The notes below the pieces were generated by a model that ran no database searches, had not been told where the DNA came from, and saw nothing but the letters and a program-made list of their open reading frames with translations. A DNA stretch of 64,000 bases, taken from Kistimonas sp964291485. GTDB taxonomy: Bacteria > Pseudomonadota > Gammaproteobacteria > Pseudomonadales > Endozoicomonadaceae. The position numbers and the translations under genes are program-made. Location: contig OZ220225.1 of the NCBI GenBank assembly GCA_964291485.2, positions 124,001 to 188,000 on the forward strand, read 5' to 3'. Positions within the stretch are counted from its first letter, which is position 1. Every line of letters starts with the position of its first letter. This document shows positions 37,022-46,036 of this stretch, in pieces.

Positions 37022-37450
37022 TTAATACGTTAGCACTATCGACTGGGTAACTACCCCACCGTCAACCCTGACGATTGCATCCTGGAAATCCGGTGGTCCA
37101 AATGTACCTCGCGCATTATTGGTGAAACCATAACCTTCCACCGGAATACCGATCAGGTTGGTATCCAACACGCCATTATCATTTTCATCATGGAAAAGAA
37201 CCACCGCATAAATGCCCGGCGCGTCAACACTGAAACGCAATAATGTTTTACCTGCCACAGCTTTGACTTTGGCGTACATCAACGCGTCACCTTCATTGGG
37301 AAACGTTGCTTCACGATCATGCAATGCGGCTAACAGGTAGCCATCGCTATTTCGAACATTCACTACTGTCAGAATGATTTCACCCGCCAGCAGACAGGAT
37401 GACCCGAACAGGACCGTGGCACACAGGATAAGGCGGGAACATGACAACAT
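37022..37450 (-). CDS. DUF2141 domain secreted protein
   Basis: A 142-residue exported protein with signal peptide MLSCSRLILCATVLFGSSCLLAG. The DUF2141 pattern follows: ILTVVNVRNSDGYLLAALHD, the Ca-binding-like loop FHDENDNGVLDTNLIGIP and EGYGFTNNARG. Members are small periplasmic or secreted beta-sandwich proteins of unknown role. The ATG at 37450 is chosen; a GTG two codons upstream is possible. Confidence 0.85.
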   Translation of the reverse strand: MLSCSRLILCATVLFGSSCLLAGEIILTVVNVRNSDGYLLAALHDREATFPNEGDALMYAKVKAVAGKTLLRFSVDAPGIYAVVLFHDENDNGVLDTNLIGIPVEGYGFTNNARGTFGPPDFQDAIVRVDGGVVTQSIVLTY

Positions 37451-37584
37451 TTTCACTGTCCCAGAAGAAAGGAAACAAAAAAGACAGCCTGAAGCACGAC
37501 TGCAGCCAACAGGGTCTATATATAGACCAGTAATTCACGGGCAGCCGGTGACGGCTTCTTGTTTATATGACGTGACCCATTGGC

Positions 37585-37806
37585 ATGAATAAACAAAACA
37601 TCCTGTTTTTTTTACGGCTGTTGATGATCCTGCTTCTTATATTGTCCGTTCCCTGGTATGGAAACCCATCATTTCATCAGACTCAGCTATTTGGGATGCC
37701 TGCCTGGGTCACCCGCGCGCTGTTCTGTTACGGCTTGATCGTCACCATCAACCTGTTGATATGGGTACTTCTGGCTCGCTGGAACAGGGAGACAAACCAG
37801 CCATGA
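37585..37806 (+). CDS. small two-helix membrane protein (DUF3311-like)
   Basis: A 73-residue protein with two hydrophobic helices (FFLRLLMILLLILSVPWY and LFCYGLIVTINLLIWVLLA) and a polar C terminus. Size and position resemble the small DUF3311-type partners that precede sodium:solute symporters. Its stop overlaps the symporter start by ATGA, so the two are co-translated and probably work together. Confidence 0.75.
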   Translation: MNKQNILFFLRLLMILLLILSVPWYGNPSFHQTQLFGMPAWVTRALFCYGLIVTINLLIWVLLARWNRETNQP

Positions 37807-39260
37807 CGCTGGCAGAAATAGGGCTGAGTGGCCTGCTGCTCTACCTGTTGATACTGATTCCTGTCTGTGTGGTCGCCTGGCGATACCGCAGCAATGCCCA
37901 TAGCAACCATTACCTCGCCAACCGGTCCCTCGGCTTTTTTGTCCTGCTACTGACGCTCTACGCCACAATACAAAGCAGCAACGGCCTGATGGGGGCAACG
38001 GGTGAAACCTGGCGACGGGGTTTTTTCTGGGTGGTTGCCGTGGGATATGTTGTCGCTATGTCTGTCGGCTATCACTTCATTGCCCCCGCTTTACGTCCAA
38101 TCGCATGCAAGCATGGTTTTATTACACCCGGTGACTGGTTGAGATATCGTTTTTTTAATGAACCATTGGAACCTGTTTTGCGGCGCATCATCACGTTGAT
38201 CATGGCCATCGTTCTGGCAAATATTCTCTTTGCCCAACTGAAAGCCATGGGTGAAATCACAGAAGTCATGACCGGTGGCATGATCACATACCCCTTAGGC
38301 GTTGTTTCGCTGGCACTGGTCATCCTGATCTATGACCTTGTCGGAGGTCTTCGAGCAGTGGCCTGGACGGATGCGATCCAGGGTTTAATCATGATCACAG
38401 GCCTGATTCTGTTACTGACCTGGATTCTGGATAAACACGATAGCCTTTCTGCCATTACGGCAAGCATTGCCGAACTGAAACCCGGCAATCTGGAACCTCC
38501 ATCTTCTGAGCAGCAGCGGTATTGGCTGAGCACCCTGTTACTGGTAGGACTATCAACGGTTATTTACCCTCAAGCGATTCAGCGGGTATTCGCCGCAAAA
38601 ACTCACACCACACTTTATCACTCGATGGCCATGCTGGGCCTGTTTGTCTTTCTGGCGCATTTGATCATTTTCTTTGTCGGGCTAGCTGCCATTCCTCTCT
38701 TCGGGGAAGGCTACCCGAGTGACCAGATATTGCCGGTTATCCTGAAACATTGGGCCGACGGGCCAGTCATCCATACCCTGGGGGCCATGATGATTCTGCT
38801 GGCGATTCTGGCCGCCATTATGTCAACCGCAGATTCCGTTCTGCTCAGCCTGGTTTCCCTGTTGAGCAGGGACTTGGTAAAAGAACCCGTTCAGAACACC
38901 AACATGCAACTGGATCGTTGGCTATCCATTTTCATTATGGGTGCACTGGCGATAGGCGCACTTTATCGTGATGTGACCTTCTGGCGTCTGGTGGAAATCA
39001 AACTGGAAATCCTGCTTCAGTGCATGCCTGCATTCATTATCGCATTGCACTGGCGCAGAGTTTCAGCCAAAGCCATATTCTCAGGGCTGCTCGTCGGAAT
39101 TGGTGTCTATACACTGGCACTGTGCCAAGGGTTCAAACAGTGGCAGGGCATTCACATTGGCGTCATTGCGCTGGGTTGCAACCTGCTTATGATGCTGGCA
39201 ATCCAGCAATACGCCACATGGCGAGCCTTTACCCCACAAAATCCTGTGGACGGTCGGTAA
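37803..39260 (+). CDS. sodium:solute symporter family transporter
   Basis: A 485-residue inner-membrane SSS-family transporter with about 13 helices. Characteristic segments are YDLVGGLRAVAWTDAIQGLIM, the SSS signature block, and LAAIMSTADSVLLSLVSLLSRDLV. The start at 37803 is set by the four-base overlap with the small gene ahead. The substrate is unknown. Its last 32 bases overlap the convergent ugpQ gene, so the two transcripts are antisense at their ends. Confidence 0.9.
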   Translation: MTLAEIGLSGLLLYLLILIPVCVVAWRYRSNAHSNHYLANRSLGFFVLLLTLYATIQSSNGLMGATGETWRRGFFWVVAVGYVVAMSVGYHFIAPALRPIACKHGFITPGDWLRYRFFNEPLEPVLRRIITLIMAIVLANILFAQLKAMGEITEVMTGGMITYPLGVVSLALVILIYDLVGGLRAVAWTDAIQGLIMITGLILLLTWILDKHDSLSAITASIAELKPGNLEPPSSEQQRYWLSTLLLVGLSTVIYPQAIQRVFAAKTHTTLYHSMAMLGLFVFLAHLIIFFVGLAAIPLFGEGYPSDQILPVILKHWADGPVIHTLGAMMILLAILAAIMSTADSVLLSLVSLLSRDLVKEPVQNTNMQLDRWLSIFIMGALAIGALYRDVTFWRLVEIKLEILLQCMPAFIIALHWRRVSAKAIFSGLLVGIGVYTLALCQGFKQWQGIHIGVIALGCNLLMMLAIQQYATWRAFTPQNPVDGR

Positions 39261-39948
39261 AAATACCTTTTATACCCCAGCGCCAAAGCTTTTCCGCCAT
39301 TTTGGGTTTGTTAACGGTATAGCAGTACAACTCATAACCCTCTGCGATGACTTCCTTGGCACGGGCTTCCCTCAGGCGATTGCAATCCACATGAATGGTC
39401 ACGGCATTGACATCCCGAGCCCGGCTCAGCCAGTTGCGGGGTAGTTTCTCAAACAGGTGGCCCAAGCGGAATTCAGGTGCCAGAGCATAACATTGCAGCA
39501 GAGCCTCATGGCTGAAACTGGACAGGATCAACTTGTCATTATCTTTCCAGTGTTGGCGTAAGGTGGCGACTACCGGTTCAACCAAGGCTTTCACCGCATG
39601 CCGGTGCATCTTAATCTCAAGATTAAGGCCAAGCCCCAGTTCCTGTATCAACGTGAGCGCCTCAACCAGTGTTGGAATCCGTTCACCGGCAAAATCGGGA
39701 CTGAACCAACTACCCGCATCAAGTTTGCGGATAGCGTCCAGATTACTCCGCAGGAGTTTGCCTTTGCCATTAGTACAGCGCCGCAGAGACTGGTCATGAT
39801 GAATCACCAGATTCCCATCACCCAGCAAAACCACATCAATTTCTACCCATTCGGCACCTGCTTCATAGGCTTTCCGGATACTGGCCAGGGTATTTTCCGG
39901 CGCCAGACTGGCATTGCCCCGATGACCGATAATCCTGCTTAGTAACAT
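39229..39948 (-). CDS. ugpQ: glycerophosphodiester phosphodiesterase
   Basis: A 239-residue cytosolic GDPD enzyme that splits glycerophosphodiesters to glycerol-3-phosphate and an alcohol. Active-site segments are IIGHRGNASLAPENTLASI, AGAEWVEIDVVLL and LVIHHDQSLRR, containing the paired His and metal-binding Glu/Asp. There is no signal peptide, so it is UgpQ-type. The start follows GGAAAG. It ends inside the convergent symporter gene. Confidence 0.9.
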   Translation of the reverse strand: MLLSRIIGHRGNASLAPENTLASIRKAYEAGAEWVEIDVVLLGDGNLVIHHDQSLRRCTNGKGKLLRSNLDAIRKLDAGSWFSPDFAGERIPTLVEALTLIQELGLGLNLEIKMHRHAVKALVEPVVATLRQHWKDNDKLILSSFSHEALLQCYALAPEFRLGHLFEKLPRNWLSRARDVNAVTIHVDCNRLREARAKEVIAEGYELYCYTVNKPKMAEKLWRWGIKGIFTDRPQDFVG

Positions 39949-40059
39949 GTTGCTTTCCGTGATTGCTGACAGTGAATAGGAAAGGGGTAGCTGTATCAGC
40001 CAGAACGAGCATATTACTGCAGTATCGAAGAATCCGTATTAACCCGGCGCAATATCGAT

Positions 40060-41109
40060 TCACATTGATCCCATAGAGCAACCATCCTCTTTCTGTCGCC
40101 CCTGCAGGTACATTCTCAGCCCCAGCCCTCCAAACAGGAGATTCAGTCCCAGTGTCACCAGAGAATGGATGGAATCTGATTGCTGCACCAGAACATTATG
40201 CCGAGTGACATCGACAGCAAAGGAGTTCATCAGCAGATCCATTAACAGACACGCCACCAAAACACCTAGAATCAGTACCGATACCAGCTTAATCGCTGTC
40301 TGAAGACCATAGTATTTATGGTACATGCCCAGCATAGGGAAGGTTAGTAAGCTGGATAGCATAAATGCCATCACGCCCCCCGGCGAGACACCGTGCCACC
40401 ACAGAACAGCGGCCAGTGCGACATTTCCAATAGAACAACCAAACGTCAGAACCGCTATCACTACGCCAACAATGGCATTCCATAGCCATACCATCAGCCC
40501 CGGTTCAGCGGTCTGCCAGAATAGCGCCTGCCACCATGCAGATGGCACAACGATACTGACGGTAGAGGCTACCAATAACCCAATCAGGATATCGCGCCGG
40601 GTCATATTGAGGTCATCATGAAAAAAACCACAGGCTGCCTGCCAGTATGAGGCATTCCCTTTCTGCTTGCTGGCTTGATCCTGATGAGCTTCAAACGTGG
40701 GTAATCGAAAAAATATCGCCAGTAAAAACGCAGCAATCATCAAGAAAATTGCAGTACCTGCGAGCAATCCAAGTAATGTACTTCCCAGAAACCCGTAGAC
40801 CGTCACCAGCATTGTCACACCAATGTTGGTACTGGCAATCATGAACACCAGGGTATTGGGCCAGCTGGCGCCTTTAAGTCGCAAGGTATGCCCCATTCCC
40901 GCTGTCGCATAGTTACAGATTGAGGAAACCATGCCGAACAAGGCTGCAATCAATGCACTGTGGAAGGAGTTATTGCCAATCTGTCGAATAATGGTTTCGG
41001 AAGGAACACGACTGCGGATGTAAGAGGATAAGGCAAGCCCGAAAGCGATGGGCCAGAGCATGTGCCATAGCAACAGCGCATACGCGGTAACAACATGAAT
41101 AATCACCAT
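40060..41109 (-). CDS. permease, UPF0718/ArsP-like
   Basis: A 349-residue protein with roughly eight to ten membrane helices. Two similar halves contain conserved motifs (SSICNYATAGMGHTL and FGCSIGNVALAAVLWWHGVSPGG), each with a Cys, as in the DUF318/UPF0718 permease family. Relatives include ArsP, which exports trivalent organoarsenicals, but no arsenic genes are nearby and the canonical Cys-Cys arrangement is altered. The substrate is therefore unknown. It is monocistronic on the minus strand. Confidence 0.75.
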   Translation of the reverse strand: MVIIHVVTAYALLLWHMLWPIAFGLALSSYIRSRVPSETIIRQIGNNSFHSALIAALFGMVSSICNYATAGMGHTLRLKGASWPNTLVFMIASTNIGVTMLVTVYGFLGSTLLGLLAGTAIFLMIAAFLLAIFFRLPTFEAHQDQASKQKGNASYWQAACGFFHDDLNMTRRDILIGLLVASTVSIVVPSAWWQALFWQTAEPGLMVWLWNAIVGVVIAVLTFGCSIGNVALAAVLWWHGVSPGGVMAFMLSSLLTFPMLGMYHKYYGLQTAIKLVSVLILGVLVACLLMDLLMNSFAVDVTRHNVLVQQSDSIHSLVTLGLNLLFGGLGLRMYLQGRQKEDGCSMGSM

Positions 41110-41160
41110 GGGAAGAGTCCCATTACAACAGGTAGAGGGTGATTATAGAAGTTAGCGAAT

Positions 41161-41189
41161 CCAGCCTGTCAAAAACTGCAACAGGCTGG
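41161..41189 (-). terminator. hairpin downstream of the RAM-domain gene
   Basis: CCAGCCTGT / ACAGGCTGG with an 11-base loop begins 12 bases after the stop of the minus-strand gene. No long T tract follows, so its efficiency is uncertain. Confidence 0.5.
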
Positions 41190-41200
41190 ACGGGTAGGGG

Positions 41201-41764
41201 TTACATCAAGACCAGACGGGTATCGGTGCGGGAAAGCGCTTTGGTCGGCTTGCCTTCACTGCCAATGCCACGCAATACACGAAACCCTTCATCGATAACG
41301 CCCATCAGGCTGTCCAGGGTTTCTGACTCCACATAGAACACCGTGTCATTGCGACCCAGCACGTTAAACGCAGTTTTGATTTCAGGGTGACGGCTCAACA
41401 GTTTTTCCGCGATGGTGGAACCACTGATTCTCAGGTCTGCAAAAATCCAGGCGCCGGTGCCATTGGGGCGCGCATGTGATTCTGACGACAGAGCATCACC
41501 ATAATGATCCAGCACCAGCATGGTTTCCGTCCGTTCAATCGGATTGAAGCGGTCTTCCAGCAGGGCATGGACGCGATCACTCATCAGGGTCTTGAGCTGA
41601 TTAACATCCGTCGTGCGGCCATAACAGATCAGGTCGGTCGGCCCGATCAGGCAGTGAACAAGATCAATTTCCTCGATTTCCAGCAAGGTTTCACGGATCT
41701 TGTGGACATCGTTGTCACCAGCATCCACCAGCACGATAAAGCCGATATTTCGGGCACTTGTCAT
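41201..41764 (-). CDS. stand-alone tandem RAM (Lrp/AsnC ligand-binding-like) domain protein
   Basis: A 187-residue protein with two alpha/beta units resembling the RAM domain of Lrp/AsnC regulators. The first runs over about residues 8-85 (IDLVHCLIGPTDLICYGRT) and the second over about 105-187 (IKTAFNVLGRNDTVFYVES). No helix-turn-helix precedes them. Such proteins may bind amino acids and modulate other regulators. GGGGAG lies upstream of the ATG. It is adjacent to aroE on the same strand, but separated by 70 bases. Confidence 0.6.
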   Translation of the reverse strand: MTSARNIGFIVLVDAGDNDVHKIRETLLEIEEIDLVHCLIGPTDLICYGRTTDVNQLKTLMSDRVHALLEDRFNPIERTETMLVLDHYGDALSSESHARPNGTGAWIFADLRISGSTIAEKLLSRHPEIKTAFNVLGRNDTVFYVESETLDSLMGVIDEGFRVLRGIGSEGKPTKALSRTDTRLVLM

Positions 41765-41835
41765 TTACTGCTCCCCACGCTGTTTCCTGACAGTCTGTTC
41801 ATCTTACCATTATGGTCGCAAATGCCTTGCGATAT

Positions 41836-42675
41836 TTATGCTGCCACCATGGCGGCCCGAACCTTACCGATAACCGGGCCGGTTTCAGGACGCACACCGC
41901 GCCAGATGGCAAAGGATTCCGCCGCCTGCTCCACCAGCATGCCCAGGCCATCAACCGCCAGCGCGACTCCTCGGGATTCCGCCCACTGCATAAACGCCGT
42001 TTTTTCAGCGCCATACATCATATCGTACACATGGGAATCCCGACTGATAACGCTTTCAGGGATTGGAGGTACCCCCCCCTGCAGGCTGGCAGAAGTACCG
42101 TTGATTACCAGGTCAAAAACACCATCCAGCGTTTCAAAACCAGCCGCAGAAATAGCCCCTGCAGACCGGAAAAGATCCGCCAGTGTTTCTGCCTTTGAAA
42201 GAGTTCGGTTAGCAATGACGACGCTGTCCGGATTCTGTTCCAGCAACGACTGGAGAACGCCTCGTACAGCGCCACCTGCTCCCAACACCAAGATGCGCTT
42301 ACCAGTGATTGTGATGCCATGGTTTGACGCAATATCCGTCACCATTCCGATGCCATCCGTCGTATCCCCCCATAAGCAGCCATCATCAGACCGCCATAGG
42401 GTATTCACGGCGCCCGCCAGCTCAGCCCGTTCAGTGCGACGTTCGGCCATCTGCCAGGCTTCCAGCTTGAAAGGCACAGTAATATTCAGGCCCTTGCCGC
42501 CAGACTCAAAGAATGATGAAACAACGTCACTAAAGCCATCCAGCGGTGCCAGCAGCGCCTCATAGGTCATGGCCTGACCCGTTTGCCCGGCAAACGCAGC
42601 ATGAATGGCAGGCGACTTACTGTGCCCGACAGGATTTCCAATGACAGCGTAGCGATCCAGCGGTTGTTCGCTCAT
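41836..42675 (-). CDS. aroE: shikimate dehydrogenase
   Basis: A 279-residue NADP-dependent enzyme that reduces 3-dehydroshikimate to shikimate in aromatic amino-acid biosynthesis. Substrate-binding segments are VIGNPVGHSKSPAIHAAF and LNITVPFKLEAW with its catalytic Lys. The nucleotide loop is LVLGAGGAVRGVL, followed by ANRTLSKAETLA. The ATG at 42675 follows GAGAGGG. hemF ends ten bases upstream, as in the Pseudomonas hemF-aroE pair. Confidence 0.96.
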   Translation of the reverse strand: MSEQPLDRYAVIGNPVGHSKSPAIHAAFAGQTGQAMTYEALLAPLDGFSDVVSSFFESGGKGLNITVPFKLEAWQMAERRTERAELAGAVNTLWRSDDGCLWGDTTDGIGMVTDIASNHGITITGKRILVLGAGGAVRGVLQSLLEQNPDSVVIANRTLSKAETLADLFRSAGAISAAGFETLDGVFDLVINGTSASLQGGVPPIPESVISRDSHVYDMMYGAEKTAFMQWAESRGVALAVDGLGMLVEQAAESFAIWRGVRPETGPVIGKVRAAMVAA

Positions 42676-42684
42676 CAAGCCCTC

Positions 42685-43599
42685 TCAATCCAGCCAGTTG
42701 CGGGAAACCAGGTAGTTCTCGTAAAGATCTGCTTCCGGCGTTTCTGATTCAGGATGCCAGTCGTAACGCCAGTCGACCTGGGGCGGCATTGACATCAAAA
42801 TCGATTCCGTCCGGCCACCGGACTGCAGCCCAAAGATCGTCCCCCGATCATAGACCAGGTTGAACTCCACATAACGGCCACGACGATAGCGCTGGAAGGC
42901 TTTTTCACGCTCGCCCCAACCCATGGTTTTCCGCTTTCTGACAATCGGCAGGTAAGCATCAATATAACTGTCACCCACTGACTGCATGAAGCCGAAACAC
43001 TGTTCGAAAGGCCATTCATTCAGATCATCGAAAAACAAACCACCAATACCACGGGGTTCGTTCCGGTGCTTCAGGAAGAAATACTCGTCACACCACTGCT
43101 TATAACGGGGATAAACGGACTCTCCAAACGGTTCACAGGCCTTGTACGCTACCTGATGCCAGTGTCGGCAATCCTCTTCAAAGCCATAGCAGGGGGTCAA
43201 ATCATAGCCGCCGCCAAACCACCAGACCGGGTCTGCTCCTTCCTTTTCCGCAATCAACAGGCGGACATTGGCATGGGAAACCGGCACATAAGGATTTTCC
43301 GGATGGATAACCAGTGAGACGCCCATAGCCTGAAAACTCCGGCCAGCCAGCTCCGGTCGACGTGCACTGGCAGCCGCTGGCAGCTGACTACCGTGGACAT
43401 GAGAGAAGTTCACGCCGCCTTTCTCAAACAGCGCGCCATTCTCAATAACCCGGGCTCGGCCACCACCGCCATGGTGATGTTCCCATTTATCTTCCCGGAA
43501 TTCCGCTTTGCCATCCTCTGCCGTCAACGCGTCACAGATACGGTCCTGAAGGCCCTGCAGGTAGTTTTTTACTGCGACGATAGCCGGTTGGTCTGTCAT
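42685..43599 (-). CDS. hemF: oxygen-dependent coproporphyrinogen III oxidase
   Basis: A 304-residue homodimeric enzyme that converts coproporphyrinogen III to protoporphyrinogen IX with O2. Signatures include GGGGRARVIENGALFEKGGVN, HANVRLLIAEK, WWFGGGYDLTPCY and YVEFNLVYDRGT. Homologues start near MTDQPAIVAVKNYL, so I chose the ATG at 43599 rather than a longer frame. It lies between tsaC and aroE in a conserved cluster. Confidence 0.96.
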   Translation of the reverse strand: MTDQPAIVAVKNYLQGLQDRICDALTAEDGKAEFREDKWEHHHGGGGRARVIENGALFEKGGVNFSHVHGSQLPAAASARRPELAGRSFQAMGVSLVIHPENPYVPVSHANVRLLIAEKEGADPVWWFGGGYDLTPCYGFEEDCRHWHQVAYKACEPFGESVYPRYKQWCDEYFFLKHRNEPRGIGGLFFDDLNEWPFEQCFGFMQSVGDSYIDAYLPIVRKRKTMGWGEREKAFQRYRRGRYVEFNLVYDRGTIFGLQSGGRTESILMSMPPQVDWRYDWHPESETPEADLYENYLVSRNWLD

Positions 43600-43670
43600 A
43601 AGTGAAATTCCGATCAGTGGATCATCTGCCGGAAAAAACCTCATCTGAAGACCTTCCGGCAACGATATTT

Positions 43671-44222
43671 TTAACGAAAGACCTGATCCGTCACCAGATC
43701 ACGAATGCTCGAAGGTGATGATGCTTCACCGGTGAACCCATCGGTGATCCAGTCAACTTCCTGATCAAACGTGGCAACCACCTCTTCCCGTGTCACCAAG
43801 GGTGGTTCCCCGGCTCGGTTGGCTGAAGTCGAAACCATAGGCTTGCCAAATGCATTACACAGCTCGACCACCAGCGGGTGTTGACTGATCCGGATGGCAA
43901 CACTGTCAAAATCACCCTTGATCCAGGCAGGAACCCAGTTGCCTTCATCAGGCACCAGCCACGTCAATGGCTGTGACTGCATGCCCAGCATTTTGGTCGA
44001 GAGATCATCACTCAGGGTTTCCAGCAGCGGGGCAATTTGTTCCGGGCAGGATGCCACAAGAATCAGCCCCTTGCTGACAGGCCTTTGTTTAATAGCCAAG
44101 ATGCGGTTAACCGCCGCTTCGTTCCAGGGATCACACCCCAGTCCCCACACTGCTTCGGTCGGATAAGCGATAACGCCCCCCGATTTCAGCACCCGGGTCG
44201 TTTCTGTCAGATTTTGAGTCAT
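43671..44222 (-). CDS. tsaC: threonylcarbamoyl-AMP synthase
   Basis: A 183-residue YrdC-domain protein that makes threonylcarbamoyl-AMP for t6A37 of tRNA. Motifs are GGVIAYPTEAVWGLGCDP, the KQRPVSKGLILVAS segment and PMVSTSANRAGEPP. It is the short TsaC form without a Sua5 C-terminal domain. Its ATG overlaps the purE stop by one base (TAATG), which implies coupled translation. Confidence 0.95.
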   Translation of the reverse strand: MTQNLTETTRVLKSGGVIAYPTEAVWGLGCDPWNEAAVNRILAIKQRPVSKGLILVASCPEQIAPLLETLSDDLSTKMLGMQSQPLTWLVPDEGNWVPAWIKGDFDSVAIRISQHPLVVELCNAFGKPMVSTSANRAGEPPLVTREEVVATFDQEVDWITDGFTGEASSPSSIRDLVTDQVFR

Positions 44223-44728
44223 TAAGCACCCAGTTTTTTCTGGAGGGTGGCATTACGTGCCAGTACGTCTTCCGCACTGGCACGGCGATCAGCTTTCAGG
44301 CGTTTCGCCAGATCGGCATCACCAAGGGCAATAATCTGGCAGGCCAGGTAAGCGGCATTTTGGGCACCCGCCTTGCCGATGGCAACGGTAGCAACCGGAA
44401 TACCACCTGGCATCTGTGCAGTAGAGAGCAGGGCATCCAAACCATCCAGCGGGCCGGCATCAATGGGTACACCAATAACCGGTTTGATGGTCAAAGAAGC
44501 GACAACCCCTGCCAGATGTGCCGCCATACCGGCACAGCAGATGAACGCAGCACAACCACGGGCATCGGCATCCTTAACGTAACAGTGGGTGGCATCAGGG
44601 GTACGGTGAGCAGAGTGTACACGGACTTCGCAGTGCACATTGAGCGTTCTCAAGACATCAATTGCCGCCTCGACCTTAGGCAGGTCTGAGTCGGATCCCA
44701 TGAGAATCGCAACAAAAGGCTTGCTCAT
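44222..44728 (-). CDS. purE: N5-carboxyaminoimidazole ribonucleotide mutase
   Basis: A purine-biosynthesis enzyme of about 168 residues that moves the carboxyl group from N5-CAIR to CAIR. The active-site regions VAILMGSDSDLPKVEAA, VRVHSAHRTPD and CAGMAAHLAGVVA match class I PurE. I chose the ATG at 44728, where homology begins (MSKPFVAILMG), rather than a longer frame. purK, usually the next gene, is absent and tsaC follows instead. Confidence 0.95.
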   Translation of the reverse strand: MSKPFVAILMGSDSDLPKVEAAIDVLRTLNVHCEVRVHSAHRTPDATHCYVKDADARGCAAFICCAGMAAHLAGVVASLTIKPVIGVPIDAGPLDGLDALLSTAQMPGGIPVATVAIGKAGAQNAAYLACQIIALGDADLAKRLKADRRASAEDVLARNATLQKKLGA

Positions 44729-44802
44729 TACAGGCACTCTTCTAAACAGGGGCGTAAAAGCATGATTATTCTTTGCGAGGGCGCAAAGTATCGTAACCAT
44801 CG

Positions 44803-45951
44803 TTAGGTGTCCAGCGCAGGGCGGTTGGTTACCCGCATGAAACCGCCAGGCACACTGACAATTCTCCCTGCAAGCTCCAGGTCCAGCAAAATACCAGCAA
44901 CCTTCTGGCTAGGCAGACCGGTTCGCAGTACCACATCATCGGTATGACAGGCCTCAAACCCCATGGCATTGAGCACCTGTTTTTCACTCTCTGAGCTCGT
45001 TTCCAGTAATTCATCGTGCTCCTTAGATGAAACCGGCTGCCAACACCCCAAAGGCCCGGTTAACTCCTGCAGGATATGTTCAACGCTTTCCACCAATATG
45101 GCGCCTTCCCGAATCAGACTATGACAGCCGCGGGTACAGGGGTTATTCACAGGACCCGGCATCGCAAACACCTCGCGTCCCTGTTCATTAGCCAGTCGAG
45201 CAGTAATCAGGGAACCGCTTTTAATATCTGCCTCGACGACCAGTACTCCATTGCTCAAACCACTGATAATGCGGTTTCGACGAGGAAAATGCCCCGGTCT
45301 GGGTTGAGTACCTAGCGGAAATTCCGAAACCAGTACACCATTGTTGGAAATTGTTTCCGCTAGAAACCGATGTCTTTCCGGATAAACACGATCCAATCCA
45401 GTAGCCACAACAGCAACCGTAACTCCCTTACCTGATAGCGCTCCCTTATGGGCTTCCCCATCAATCCCCAGAGCCAGTCCACTCGTTACTGTCAGACCAC
45501 ACTCTACAAGCTCTTCTGCCAGCCGAAAGGCATGGTGCTTTCCCTGAGGCGTCGGAGAACGGGTACCAACGACAGCAATCTGCGGGGAGAGAAGATGTTC
45601 CGGGTTTCCCTGGGTAAACAGTAAGGGTGGAGGGTCAGCAATAGCAGCCAGTGATGAAGGATACCCGCTGGAATCTCTGCAAATAATATGGTGATTGGGT
45701 TCTGACAACCATTTCCGGGTAGCTGCCAGACTATTCTTTACCGCTACTGACTTACCACTGGAAGCGATCTTCATAGCCAGCGATTTCGGCACTATCTCCA
45801 GAAGACCTTTCAATGACAGAGACAGCACTTTTTCAGGGCTACCAACATGCTCCAGCAAAAACTGGAAACGTTTCAGCCCCAACCCCGGAAGATGAAACAG
45901 CCGTAGCCATGGCTCCAGCTGATCCCATTCTTTTTCAGATAACGCGGACAT
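44803..45951 (-). CDS. dprA: DNA-processing protein DprA
   Basis: A 382-residue protein that loads RecA on incoming single-stranded DNA during transformation. The extended Rossmann domain shows IAVVGTRSPTPQGKHHA, VTSGLALGIDGEAHKGAL and FPRRNRIISGLSNGVLVVEA. An N-terminal helical domain and a C-terminal winged helix (about 300-382) flank it. The ATG at 45951 follows AGGATG. It lies downstream of the LysM gene, as in Pseudomonas. Confidence 0.95.
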   Translation of the reverse strand: MSALSEKEWDQLEPWLRLFHLPGLGLKRFQFLLEHVGSPEKVLSLSLKGLLEIVPKSLAMKIASSGKSVAVKNSLAATRKWLSEPNHHIICRDSSGYPSSLAAIADPPPLLFTQGNPEHLLSPQIAVVGTRSPTPQGKHHAFRLAEELVECGLTVTSGLALGIDGEAHKGALSGKGVTVAVVATGLDRVYPERHRFLAETISNNGVLVSEFPLGTQPRPGHFPRRNRIISGLSNGVLVVEADIKSGSLITARLANEQGREVFAMPGPVNNPCTRGCHSLIREGAILVESVEHILQELTGPLGCWQPVSSKEHDELLETSSESEKQVLNAMGFEACHTDDVVLRTGLPSQKVAGILLDLELAGRIVSVPGGFMRVTNRPALDT

Positions 45952-46036
45952 AACGACATCCTGTTTCCCCACCCCTGACGCTGCAGGGATGGCATTATTG
46001 TTGGCAATGGGAACTCAGGATAGATCAGGAAAACAC

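Noticed and set aside
40060..41109. ArsP organoarsenical exporter
   Set aside because: The family resemblance is real, but the conserved Cys pattern differs and there are no ars genes nearby, so only a general permease call is justified.
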